Shown here one piece after another: positions 25,335 to 33,809 of a DNA stretch of 64,000 bases. The DNA is from JAOUEA01 sp963734685. GTDB lineage: Bacteria; Actinomycetota; UBA4738; HRBIN12. The stretch covers positions 1,240,001-1,304,000 of the forward strand of contig CAVTIC010000001.1 of the NCBI GenBank assembly GCA_963734685.1. The letters are read 5' to 3'. The translations under genes and the position numbers were made by a program. The notes beneath the pieces are model-generated. The model did not search any database, was not told the origin of the DNA, and was given only the letters and a program-made list of their open reading frames with translations. Numbering within the stretch: position 1 is the first letter of the stretch; each line of letters starts with the position of its first letter.

Positions 25335-26682
25335 TCATCGCCCCTGATCCCCGCCGACCGCGCGCACCGCAGGGGTCAAGGGGTCAGAGCGACGAAGCCG
25401 GTCAGTACCCCGCCCTCGCTCGTGACACCGCCCCCCGGGCGTAGACGACGAGCGACGAGCGACGCGGAGATCGGGCCACCACGGTTCACCACCCGGGAGC
25501 CGGCCACGCCACGCCGGATCGCACCTGGCTCCGCACCACAGCGGGAAGCCGACCACGCGTTCGGCCAACGTGACCACGAAGTCGTTCCCGACGCCGCTCA
25601 CGGCGTACGCCCGACGCCGGAACCGCTCCGACCACTCAGGCCGGCATCGACTGCTGCAGTCGACGGGGAAGACGGCGACGCGGCGATCGCCGGGGGAGAT
25701 CGCCACGGCCCAACGATCGGTGACGTGCTCGATGCTGCTCACGCCGGGCATCCTCGCCGTCCACGCCGGTTCGCACGGGTCCGTGCAGTCCACCGTCCAC
25801 GCGGCGAGGCTGTCGCGCGACGTGGTGAAGACGATGCCCGGTCCGGGCACCGGCGGCGAATCGTTGAATGCGGTCGTCGCGGTCCACACCGGGTCGCACG
25901 GCAGGGCGCATCCCTCGTCGTACGCGACGACTTCCCTCGGTACCTCACCCGACGTGAACACGATCCGTCCGTCGACGACCGCCGGGGTCGTCGGGTTGTC
26001 GCCGCGCCGGGCACGGAAGGCGAGCCCGCACGCCCCGCCCGAAGCGCATCCGAGCGACAGGCCGTACAGCCGCGGGTTCATCACGAAGTACGCCACGTCG
26101 TTCGCGATCACGATGTCCACGAGCAGCCAGCTCAAGCGTTCGCGCGTCCATGTGAAGGTCGGCGTGCACGGGTCGTCGCACGAGAGCGGGAAGACCGCCA
26201 GGCCCGCGCGGTCGCCCTCGCTGATGAGCGCGAGGACCGCGTCCTCGTGGATCGTCGGTTGCAGGAGCCTTCCTTCCGCGGTCCAGGTCGGCTCGCAGAC
26301 CCCGCCGTCGGTGCGGCAGTCGGCGGGGAAGACGGCGAGCAGTCTCTCGCCGTCCGACGCCACGACGACCCCGGCGCCGACGGCGACCTGATACCCGTGG
26401 AACCCCGCGCCCGGAAGGTCGCTGCGCCACAGCGGCTCGCAGTCGGCAGGACACGTGCGAGGGAAGACCGCGACACCGCGGTTCACGCCGACCGCGACGC
26501 CGTCCGGGAAGTACGCGGGCCCCCAGAGCGTGGAGCCGTGGGGAAGGTCCGCGGTCCAGCTGGGATCGCGCGGCAGGTCGTCCCACGCGACCCGTGCTTG
26601 GGGCAGCCAAGGCCGGGAGGCACGCCAGCAGCATCGACGTCGCGATCGACGCGACGATGCGGCTGCGAGCTCGACGATGCAT
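25335..26682 (-). CDS. Secreted PQQ-like beta-propeller with CxxxC in each blade (frameshifted)
   Basis: ATG 26682 starts MHRRARSRIVASIATSMLLA, a signal peptide. One base is out near 26607, after which the mature part runs in another frame from RVAWDDLPRDPSWTADL. About seven blades repeat a motif of the form AVFPxxCxxxCxPxW (AVFPRTCPADCEPLW, AVFPLSCDDPCTPTF, WTVDCTDPCEPAWTA, AVFPVDCSSRCRPEW), implying a disulfide in each blade. The 3' end is also unclear: after GFPLWCGARCDPAW the frame stays open to 25335, while other frames end near 25378-25403, one of them inside the 81-bp repeat. No cofactor ligand set was recognised, so PQQ binding is not implied. Confidence 0.7.
25351..25431. repeat. 81-bp repeat, copy A
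   Basis: This segment matches 28500-28580 at 70 of 81 positions with no gaps. Both copies share GACGAAGCCGGTCAG and CACCGC/GACGCCGC ends. On the minus strand both encode a short tail containing GGVLTGFV and stop at the same TGA, but conservation continues past the stop. Copy A overlaps the 3' end of the beta-propeller gene. Confidence 0.7.
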
Positions 26683-26743
26683 GCGGCTCCTCCGTGGTTT
26701 CGCCGGAGGCAATCACACCCGGGCGGTGCGAGCAAGGGCCTGC

Positions 26744-26795
26744 GACTATCCTTGACTAGTCGAACCCTGTGATAAAGACTAGAGACTATCCTTTA
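26744..26795 (+). promoter_or_regulatory. Direct repeats upstream of the Fic gene
   Basis: GACTATCCTT occurs at 26744 and 26784, 40 bp apart, and GACTAG occurs between them twice (26755 and 26777). The AT-rich stretch GTGATAAAGAC lies inside, unusual for this genome. These look like operator sites for autoregulation of the fic gene that starts at 26828. Confidence 0.5.
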
Positions 26796-26827
26796 CCTAC
26801 CACGCAGCAGAGGAAAGGTTGAGCGCT

Positions 26828-28013
26828 GTGCGCGGACGTTCGATCCAGAAGACATGGACCTACGATCCGGCGCTTCATGCACCACCCCGGTATCGCCGCA
26901 CCTGCGTCTACGAGGTCTTCGTCCCCGTCCCGGTGGCGGGACTGGAGCTCGCGCTTCCGGGTGCGGTCGTGGCCGTCGTCTCCGAGGCCGAGGCGGCGAT
27001 CGCGGCGCCAACCGCGACACACGCCCGGAGCTGGCTCCCTTCGCGCGACTGCTCCTCCGCACCGAGTCGATCGCCTCATCCAAGGTGGAAGGACTCCAGG
27101 TCGAGTCCCGAGGTCTCGCCCGCGCAGAGGTGAACGAGGCGACCGGACGCCGCATCGGCGCGGAGGCCGCCGAGGTGATCGGCAACATCGACGCGATGCA
27201 GTTCTCCATCGAGGATGCCTCCGCCGACGATGTGACGGCAGAGAACCTTCCGCGACATCCATCGCATGCTCATGCGGCGGGCTCCCAACGCGGCGATCGC
27301 GGGGAAGGTGCGGACGAGCCAGGGGTGGATCGGCGGCAACGACTACAACCCCTGTGGCGCCGACTACGTGCCTCCGCCCGAGGATGAGATCGAGGCGCTC
27401 CTCGTCGACCTGGCGACGTTCTGTCGACCGGGATGATCTATCACCGCTCGTCCAGGCCGCGCTGGCCCACGCGCAGTTCGAGACGATCCACCCCTTCCCC
27501 GACGGGAACGGCCGAACGGGTCGAGCCGTCATCCACGTCATCCTGCGCCGCAGACAGCTTGCGCACTCCTTCGTACCGCCGATCAGCGTCGTGTTCGCGA
27601 GCGCGAAGGCGGCGTACATCCGGGGTCTCGAGCTCTTCCGCGAGGATGCGCTCCCCGAGTGGATCGAGTCCTTCGCCGTGGCCACGGCCCAGGCCGCTAC
27701 CCTCGCCTCCAGCTACCTGGAGCGGGTGCGCGAACTCCAGGAGGAGTGGCGCAAGCAGCTCCGGGAGTCGTCGAGCCCCCGGGCCGATGCCGCCGCGTGG
27801 GCGTTGATCGACGCGCTCCCCGCACATCCAGTCATCACGGTTGCGGTCGGGGTCACGGCGACGGGACGGACGAAGCCGGCAGTGACGAACGGGATCGCGG
27901 CCCTCGAGGAGGCAGGTGTGTTGGCACCCTTGGGAACGTCCCGGCGCAACCGAGCCTGGGAAGCGGATCGACTGCTGGACCTGATCGAACGACTGGAGTC
28001 GAACGAGCGCTGA
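26828..28013 (+). pseudogene. Fic-domain AMP-transferase, at least three frame breaks
   Basis: GTG 26828 is nine bases after AGGAAAGG. Pieces in three frames give the full protein: IQKTWTYDPALHAPPRYRRT (N-terminus), RLLLRTESIASSKVEGLQVE (the inhibitory-helix type SxxxE region), GKVRTSQGWIGG, and the catalytic HPFPDGNGRTGRAVIHVILR. Breaks lie near 27010, 27250 and 27420. The C-terminal winged-helix part (TGRTKPAVTNGIAALEEAGV) is intact. Active Fic enzymes AMPylate protein targets and often act as toxins; this copy is either broken or mis-assembled. Corrected length about 390 residues. Confidence 0.75.
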
Positions 28014-28039
28014 CCCACGAGGAGGTTCGACCGACGGTG

Positions 28040-28496
28040 GGAACGAGCGCATCGGCGACGTGCTGTGGTCGTGCGAGGCGGCGTACTTCCACATCGACGC
28101 CGGCGCGACGGCCGCGCCCGTCTCGGTCGAGGCGCTCCTGCAGCGTCCGCTCGTGCTCGCGGAGTGGGGTGGGCGCAGACCGATCCCACGCGCCGGCAGC
28201 TGAGCGAACGGGCACAGCAGCTCGGTCGCCCGCTGGTGCCCGACATCGAGGACGAGACCGGGGCCGCGGCGCTCGCGATCGCGGCCAGCGGCGTCGCGGG
28301 CGCGGTGGCCTCCGTGCCGGTGGCCGAGGCGCTCGGCTACACGAAGAAGCTCACCTGGGCGAGCCTCGATCCTCCGTTGATCGAGACGTTCGCCGTGATC
28401 ACGCGGGATGCATCGAGCCTCTCGCCCGGCACGCAGGCGATGATCGAGCTCGTGGAGCAGCACATGCGGATGCTGCACCGCGAGTATCAGCCGTGA
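28040..28496 (+). pseudogene. LysR-type regulator, C-terminal remnant
   Basis: Only the effector-binding half remains: EALLQRPLVLAEW, then after a frame break near 28195 TDPTRRQLSERAQQLG, AALAIAASGVAGAVASVP and LTWASLDPPLIETFAVITRD. The winged helix-turn-helix N-terminus is missing, its place taken by the end of the Fic gene. It points to a past deletion or insertion here. Confidence 0.65.
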
Positions 28497-28499
28497 CTT

Positions 28500-28580
28500 C
28501 CGCCGAACGCGCGCTCCGCAGCGGTCAAGCGGTCGGGGGGACGAAGCCGGTCAGCACCCCGCCCTCGCACGCGACGCCGC
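28500..28580. repeat. 81-bp repeat, copy B
   Basis: 86% identical to 25351-25431 over 81 ungapped bases. It lies between the LysR remnant and the restriction-enzyme gene. The minus strand carries the same short tail with EGGVLTGFV and the same TGA. Confidence 0.7.
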
Positions 28581-28687
28581 TCCGGACGGCAGGAGCCGAG
28601 GAAGAATCTCCTCGACGGAACAACGCAGGCTCACATCGGCGAGGTCTGTCGAGGCCCGTCTGGCCCTGGTCCTCCTGAGGTCTCTGC

Positions 28688-30048
28688 CTACTGCGTCTCG
28701 ATGTCGAGTGCGGCGCCTTGCGGTGGTTCACTGCCGACGATCCCCTGGAACTCGCGAGCCATCTCGTCGGGCCGAGGGCGGGCCTTGCTCATCATCCGGA
28801 CGTACTCGTCGTCGACCCAGGTCAGAAGCTCAGTGATCGTCTTGAACCCGTGGATGTCCCGGATCTGCTCGGCCGACTCGGCGAGCCGGTTGCCAGCCAC
28901 GAGCACGATCGGGTACTCGTCCATGACCATCTCCCGCTGCGCCGGCTCGGTGAAGAACGACGTCGTGACGTACGCGCCGACCCAGCCGCGTCGAAGTCTG
29001 GCGACGACCCTCGCGAGCTCTTCCGCTGTCACTCCACCGCCTCGAGGCCACGGCTTCCTGCATTTGGCTTGTCCCAGGACGATGAGCTGCGTGGATGACA
29101 TGCCGGAGCCGATATCCAAGCGCTGGACGAAGTCGACACCTCCGTCGGCCCCCACCGGAGTGATCCATCCTTCCTGATACGCAAGGCCAGGCTCGGCGAT
29201 GACGTGTTGAGTCACCAACGCCGCAAGCGCCTGGAACCCGTGCTTGTAGTTCCCGTCGTACTTCTCGTAGATCTCCTTCAATACGATCCCCAACGGGCTC
29301 CCTTCCCGCGGTACCTGCTCCTCGTAGGGCCATGAGTGAGGGAGTACGAAGCGACGAACGTCGCGCCGATCGAGCGACATGTTGCCAAGGCGAACCCAGC
29401 GTCTCCAGGAGTTGGGCGCCGTTTCGAGACTGGCGGCGTTGTCTGCGGCCGCGTTTCGACGCAGATCGACCCAATCCAAGTCGACGAACTCTCTGCCCTC
29501 CTGATCCGACTCGCCGTTGAACAGGATGCAGTCGAAGGCGTAGTTGGAGAAAGTCGCGCCCTTGTAGAGCTGCGTCAGGCGGTGGGCTTCCCGGATAACC
29601 CCGTAGCCGAGGAACTCGTGATCGCGGCCCCATCGCTGCTCCCCAAGTTTCTGAAGAACAGCAATGGGGCGGTCTTCGCCCGTTCGCCCAGGGAGTTCGA
29701 TGCTGCGTTGTCCATTTCCTCGAGAAGGACTCGATTTCCGGGGGCGGTCTCCGCCGGACGGCGCAGCTCAGGCTTGTTGTCGCCGAAGTACCGGATGAAC
29801 CCGTTGACCGTGTCGACCTCGTCCAGCCAGGGCAGTCGATGCCGCTGTCCCGCGGGTGTGAGGAAGATGGCCACTGCCGGCCTGCGCCCTCCGGCCCTTG
29901 CCACCGGATTGATACCCGCGGTCTGGCGGAAGTGAGTGCCGTTCGGGGCATCGGTTGCAACCCAGAAGTTGCGCACCCCGTCGTGTTCGGGGGCGCGTTC
30001 GTCCTCGCGTGGCTTCCAGAGTCGTTCACCGATGTAGATGGGTCGCAC
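28688..30048 (-). CDS. AspBHI-like modification-dependent restriction endonuclease (frameshifted)
   Basis: GTG 30048 (AAAGG upstream) begins MRPIYIGERLWKPRED. The N-terminal half (VNGFIRYFGDNK, PGNRVLLEEMDN, KTAPLLFFRNLG, then in the next frame EFLGYGVIREAHRLTQLYKG) matches the AspBHI N-terminal base-recognition domain. One base is out near 29612. The C-terminal half is an Mrr-type nuclease: ITPVGADGGVDFVQRLD, then LIVLGQAKC, giving the D...QxK catalytic set. This family cuts DNA carrying 5-methyl- or 5-hydroxymethylcytosine and defends against modified phage DNA. No methyltransferase is adjacent, as expected for a modification-dependent enzyme. Confidence 0.75.
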
Positions 30049-30198
30049 TACTGGCCTTTCTGCATGACGACTGCGGCAGGATCCCTCACGCCCACGACTC
30101 TCGCAAGCTGCCCTCACCGTGACCGCCGTCACGGACGAGCGCCCTCGGGATCGTTCCACTCCTTCAGCCGAGAAGAAGGCGAGAGGAAGGAGAGCAGA

Positions 30199-30650
30199 AT
30201 GCGACAGTGTTGGCTATTGGTGGTCACCAAGGAGCTGCGCGTCTGGATGCCACCCGAGGTCTACCTTGAACGAGCCATGGCACTCCGAGAGGCGAGGCGA
30301 TGGGTGTCGGTGCTGTCCCGGCGCCGAAGCCCGGCGGACGTTGGCGCCGGAGCTCACTCCCACTTCCCGGGCATGCCGTGCTTCACGTCGTCGAGACCCA
30401 GTTCATAGAGCCCTGGCGGGCATGTCCACTCTGGGTCGGCGTGCGTTGCTCCTCCAGAGAAGGGACAACGATCCAGTTCGAGTTGCTGGTTCTCGATTCC
30501 GACGAGGCCGCAGCGTGGGTTCGTGAGCGGTCGAAGACTGAGCCCGATCCTGGCTCAGACCCTGAGTTCCGCTTTGAATCGACGTGGGAGCGAGCAGGTG
30601 TCCGATCTCACGTTGCTGTCCACCGCCTGAAGCGGTTCATCGGCTTCTGA
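30199..30650 (+). CDS. Hypothetical protein (frameshifted)
   Basis: ATG 30199 follows AAGGAGAGCAGA, a strong ribosome site. The frame MRQCWLLVVTKELRVWMPPE runs to about 30300; the following frame contains VLHVVETQFIEPWRACPLW and FELLVLDSDEAAAWVRERS and ends VHRLKRFIGF at 30650. Joined length is about 150 residues. No family recognised. It lies between the restriction enzyme and the HicAB pair. Confidence 0.45.
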
Positions 30651-30703
30651 AGGTGGTCCGGAAGTGTCTAGTGAGGTAGACAGTTAGGCCATCTGGTGTC
30701 ATC

Positions 30704-30913
30704 ATGACCGGGCGAGTGCTGCTCCGTTCGCTCGAGCGACTCGGGTGCGATCGGGTGCGCCAAGCGGGTTCGCACATCAGGGTAGTGTGCGGACGGTGTC
30801 ACACGACCGTGCCCGTTCACCGGGGCGAGGACCTTCCACGGGGCACGCTCGGGCAGATCCAGCGTGACCTCGAACCATGTCTGGGAGAGCGATGGCTACG
30901 ACATACCAAGTGA
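30704..30913 (+). CDS. hicA: HicA-type mRNA interferase toxin
   Basis: 69 residues. GSHIRVVCGRCHTTVPVHRG holds the HicA catalytic His (SHxR region) and the beta-strand that follows; GEDLPRGTLGQIQRDL is the usual C-terminal helix. A CGRC pair sits where most HicA proteins have no Cys. HicA cleaves mRNA on or off the ribosome. The antitoxin frame begins 22 bp before this stop. Confidence 0.85.
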   Translation: MTGRVLLRSLERLGCDRVRQAGSHIRVVCGRCHTTVPVHRGEDLPRGTLGQIQRDLEPCLGERWLRHTK

Positions 30914-31295
30914 AGCTCGTGTCAGGGACGAGGACGGGACCTGGCTCGCGCGCGTTCCGAGCGTGCCGGGCTGCCACACGTACGGCCGCAGTATCGAGCA
31001 AGCCCTGAACCGAACGCGGGAGGCGCTCTCCCTCTGGGTGGATGGCGCTGCGTCAGCGGAGCTGCAACCCGACATCCGGCTCGGGGAGCCGGCGCGCTCG
31101 AACGTCCGGCGCCTCTCGGCGGCCCGAGCCCGCGCGGATGAGGCCGAGGCGACCGCCCGTGAGCTCCTGTTCGCAACGGTCCGGGAGCTCACCCGGAACG
31201 AGGGGTGGTCGGTGCGAGATGTCGCCGGGGTGGTCGGCCTCTCGCCGCAGCGCGTGCATCAGATCAGTCGGGAGATCGGGCACGCGGCGGGCTGA
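30892..31295 (+). CDS. hicB: HicB-type antitoxin with C-terminal helix-turn-helix (frameshifted)
   Basis: ATG 30892 inside the end of hicA begins MATTYQVKLV; the conserved body RDEDGTWLARVPSVPGCHTY and SIEQALNRTREALSLWVDGA is in the next frame, so one base is out near 30925. The C-terminus SVRDVAGVVGLSPQRVHQIS is a DNA-binding helix-turn-helix that would repress the operon. If truly broken, an intact HicA would be unguarded, which favours a sequence error. Confidence 0.75.
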
Positions 31296-31385
31296 CGGAA
31301 TCAGGGCCCGAAAGAGGACGATGCAGACACCGGCCGTGAAGACAGGCACTCGACATCTGATGCATGACCTGTAACATCACGCATC

Positions 31386-31616
31386 ATGCCCCGCACGACC
31401 GTCGACATCGACGCCCAGGTCCTCCGTGATCTCAAGGAGCGCCAGGCACGCGAGGGCAAGACGCTCGGGGAGTTGATCTCCGAGCTGCTCGCCGCGTCGC
31501 TGCGGACAGAGCCGGAAGCGCCCGCCGATCCGTTCACCTGGAACACGGCGAAGATGCGCCCTCGGGTCGATATCACCGACAAGGACGCCGTCTACGGCGC
31601 GCTCGACGGCCGATGA
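31386..31616 (+). CDS. Ribbon-helix-helix (VapB-like) antitoxin
   Basis: 76 residues. RTTVDIDAQVLRDLKERQAR with GKTLGELISELLAASL is a ribbon-helix-helix DNA-binding fold; the C-terminal part should bind the toxin. A TAACAT box ends eight bases before the ATG, suggesting a leaderless start. The stop overlaps the toxin start (ATGA). Confidence 0.8.
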   Translation: MPRTTVDIDAQVLRDLKERQAREGKTLGELISELLAASLRTEPEAPADPFTWNTAKMRPRVDITDKDAVYGALDGR

Positions 31617-32047
31617 GCGCGACGCTCGACGCGAACCTCCTGCTCTTCGCGTCCGACGAATCGAGCCCGTTCCACGAGCGGGCCCGCGGCTTCCTCGACG
31701 ACGTGGCCCGGGGCCCCGCGATCGTCTACGTGTTCTGGCCCGTCGTGATGGCGTACCTGCGCATCGCGACGCACGCGTCGATCTTCCGCTCACCGTTGCC
31801 GCCCGACCTCGCGATGGCCAACGTCGAGTCGCTGCTCGCGCGGCGTCACGTGCAGTCACCGGGGGAGCAGGATCGCTTCTGGCCGGCGTTCCGCGACACC
31901 GCCGAGTCCGCGTCCGCGCGCGGCAACCTCGTGCCCGACGCGCACCTCGTCGCGCTGATGCGCCAGAACGACGTGTCGACGATCTACTCGCACGACCGGG
32001 ACTTCCGTCGCTTCGACGGCATCGAGGTGATCGACCCCCTCGGCTGA
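31613..32047 (+). CDS. PIN-domain (VapC) ribonuclease toxin
   Basis: 144 residues. The PIN acidic residues are visible: ATLDANLLLFASDE (first Asp), the central Glu/Asp region, NLVPDAHLVALM and YSHDRDFRRF. VapC toxins cut tRNA or rRNA. It is paired with the antitoxin at 31386 by a four-base overlap. Confidence 0.85.
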   Translation: MSATLDANLLLFASDESSPFHERARGFLDDVARGPAIVYVFWPVVMAYLRIATHASIFRSPLPPDLAMANVESLLARRHVQSPGEQDRFWPAFRDTAESASARGNLVPDAHLVALMRQNDVSTIYSHDRDFRRFDGIEVIDPLG

Positions 32048-32172
32048 CCCGGTCGAGGCGCAACGGAACGCTGGACGCGCCATCCGGCCCAACGTGACGT
32101 TCGACTCGGTCAACGCGATCCCTGCGGGCGACGATCCGGTCGCGAGCCGGTGAATTGACTATCATGGTCAAC

Positions 32173-32457
32173 ATGGTCAAGGAAGGGGACGTCGTGGGGG
32201 TTGCTGAGGCGAAGGCGAAGCTCTCGGCACTGCTCGAGCGGGTCGCACGTGGCGATCGGGTCGTGGTGGCCAAGCGGGGGAGGCCGGTCGCGGTGCTCGT
32301 CCCGCCCGACGCCGTCCGGGATGCGGCCCCACACCCCCGCGGGCTCGCCAGCCTGGCGGGCGTGATGACCGACTGGCCGGACATGGAGCGCGACGTCGCC
32401 GAGGTCGTGCGACGCCGCCGGGCGGCCCGCGACCGCGAGGCGCCGGACCTCGGATGA
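32173..32457 (+). CDS. Phd/YefM-type antitoxin of a second vapBC-like pair
   Basis: 94 residues from ATG 32173, seven bases after TATCAT (leaderless). An alternative is GTG 32193, after GGAAGGGG, which would start at the usual VGVAEAKAKLSALLERV. VVVAKRGRPVAVLVPPDAV completes the Phd fold. The stop overlaps the toxin start (ATGA). Confidence 0.8.
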   Translation: MVKEGDVVGVAEAKAKLSALLERVARGDRVVVAKRGRPVAVLVPPDAVRDAAPHPRGLASLAGVMTDWPDMERDVAEVVRRRRAARDREAPDLG

Positions 32458-32864
32458 CCCGGTACTGCTTCGACACCGACGTGCTGTCGGCCACGATGCG
32501 ACGCGACCCGCCGATGCACCTGATCCGGCGCCTGGCGGCCACTTCGCCCATCGATCAATGCACGACCGCGGTCACCCTCGGGGAGCTGGTGTACGGGGCG
32601 ACGAAGGCGAGGAGTGAGCGGCTCGCCGACCGGGTGCGGCAGGAGGTCCGCGAGGCCCTCGAGGTGCTGCCGTGCGACGCGGACTCGGCCGAGGTCTACG
32701 GCCCGTTGCGCGCGTCGCTCGAGGCCGACGGAAAGCGGCTCGCGGAGCCGGACCTGAGGATCGCCTCGATCGCGCTCGCCTACGATCTCGTGCTCGTGAC
32801 GGGCAACACGCGTCACTTCGCTCGCATCCCCGGCCTGGCTCTGGAGGACTGGCTCGCCGGGTGA
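32454..32864 (+). CDS. PIN-domain (VapC) ribonuclease toxin, second
   Basis: 136 residues. YCFDTDVLSATMRRDPP, TTAVTLGELVYGATKARS, EPDLRIASIALAYDLVLVTG and NTRHFARIPGL provide the four conserved acidic positions of VapC. It is coupled to the antitoxin at 32173. A pair of 18-bp palindromes follows seven bases after its stop. Confidence 0.9.
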   Translation: MTRYCFDTDVLSATMRRDPPMHLIRRLAATSPIDQCTTAVTLGELVYGATKARSERLADRVRQEVREALEVLPCDADSAEVYGPLRASLEADGKRLAEPDLRIASIALAYDLVLVTGNTRHFARIPGLALEDWLAG

Positions 32865-32870
32865 ACGCAT

Positions 32871-32938
32871 GACACCGATGGAGGTGTCAACGGGGGTCCG
32901 ATGAGGCACGGGGCGGCCGTGACACCGTTCGTGGTGTC
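32871..32938. repeat. Paired 18-bp palindromes, copy 3
   Basis: GACACCGATGGAGGTGTC (32871-32888) and GACACCGTTCGTGGTGTC (32921-32938) start exactly 50 bp apart, with a 31-bp GC-rich spacer and a T before the second. Both arms carry GACACC/GGTGTC rather than GATACC/GGTATC, so the changes on the two arms compensate. The locus is between convergent toxin genes. Confidence 0.75.
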
Positions 32939-33009
32939 GACCGAGCGGAACGCATCGGCCTTACGGCTCGAGCAGGTGCCCCCGACCCTGTAGCGACGGC
33001 CACGGCCCG

Positions 33010-33297
33010 TCATCCTCCGGTCGCTGCCGACGATGAGCGGGCGTCCCGGATCGTGAGGACGACGACGAGGTCCTCGTCCGGTCGGTACTCGTAGACCAAG
33101 AGCATCCAGCGCCACGGACCGAGGAGGAAGCGCATCCCCTGCCACCGTCCCTCGAGCTCGGGGCCGAGCAGAGGGAACCGCGACAGCGGGCCGAGGCTCG
33201 TGCGAACCCGCTCGCGAGTGTCGGCCGGCAGGCTCAGTGCCGCGATCAGGCGATCGAGATCCTCGACCGCGACCCGAGTGAGCGAGACGCGAGCCAA
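33010..33297 (-). CDS. RelE/ParE-type toxin
   Basis: 95 residues. VSLTRVAVEDLDRLIAALSL and WRWMLLVYEYRPDEDLVVVL fit the RelE/ParE plasmid-stabilisation fold, with the last beta-strand giving the basic active face. The start is three bases after the antitoxin stop on the minus strand. Confidence 0.8.
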   Translation of the reverse strand: MARVSLTRVAVEDLDRLIAALSLPADTRERVRTSLGPLSRFPLLGPELEGRWQGMRFLLGPWRWMLLVYEYRPDEDLVVVLTIRDARSSSAATGG

Positions 33298-33300
33298 CGG

Positions 33301-33552
33301 CTAGAGATCGTCGAGCGCGATCGTGCCGCCCGACGCGGCCTGCTCGCGCCCGAGCTTCGCTCGCTCCCACGCTCCGTCGATCCCCTCGAGGACGGCCGTG
33401 ACGGTCGCGGCGTCGGGGTCCGAATCGTCGATGGCAGAGGACAGGAGCGACCGCGCGAGCGTGCCCTCGTTCACGTGCACGCGTTCCGCGAGCCGTGCGA
33501 GCTTGGCCGCGCGCTCCTCGTCGAGGGTGATGTTGAGTCGCTGGTTCGTCAT
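33301..33552 (-). CDS. Ribbon-helix-helix antitoxin
   Basis: 83 residues from ATG 33552. QRLNITLDEERAAKLARLAE with NEGTLARSLLSSAI is a ribbon-helix-helix fold. The start is set by TACCCT six bases upstream (33559-33564), another leaderless arrangement. It is the antitoxin for the RelE-like protein that follows. Confidence 0.8.
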   Translation of the reverse strand: MTNQRLNITLDEERAAKLARLAERVHVNEGTLARSLLSSAIDDSDPDAATVTAVLEGIDGAWERAKLGREQAASGGTIALDDL

Positions 33553-33656
33553 GTCGGGAGGGTACACGTTTCCACACGATCCGTGTAGTTCCATGCACGC
33601 CGACACTCCCGAAGCGCCTCGTGGTAGAAGTCGTCGACCTGACCCGGGGAGGGCAC

Positions 33657-33758
33657 GTGAACCGAACGAAGGCACGGTTGTTCCTCATCGCGGTGAGCGT
33701 CGTCTTCGGCGTGCAGGCCGCGTTGTCCCTCACTGGCGGCGGGTCATCTCCAACCTGA
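33657..33758 (+). CDS. 33-residue single-pass membrane peptide
   Basis: GTG 33657 follows GGGGAGGG. The peptide begins MNRTKARLFLIAVSVVFGVQ and ends in a Gly/Ser-rich tail: a basic N-terminus, one transmembrane helix and a short polar tail. Its good ribosome site and typical small-membrane-protein layout support it. It precedes the ABC exporter genes by 50 bp. Function unknown. Confidence 0.5.
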   Translation: MNRTKARLFLIAVSVVFGVQAALSLTGGGSSPT

Positions 33759-33809
33759 TCTGAACCCACGGCGTCTAGGGAGACTCTGCCCAGACGCTAA
33801 GGTGCCGCC

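Noticed and set aside
32820..33769. Minus-strand open frame spanning the RelE/antitoxin pair
   Set aside because: It overlaps two well-supported short genes in another frame and has no recognisable domain.
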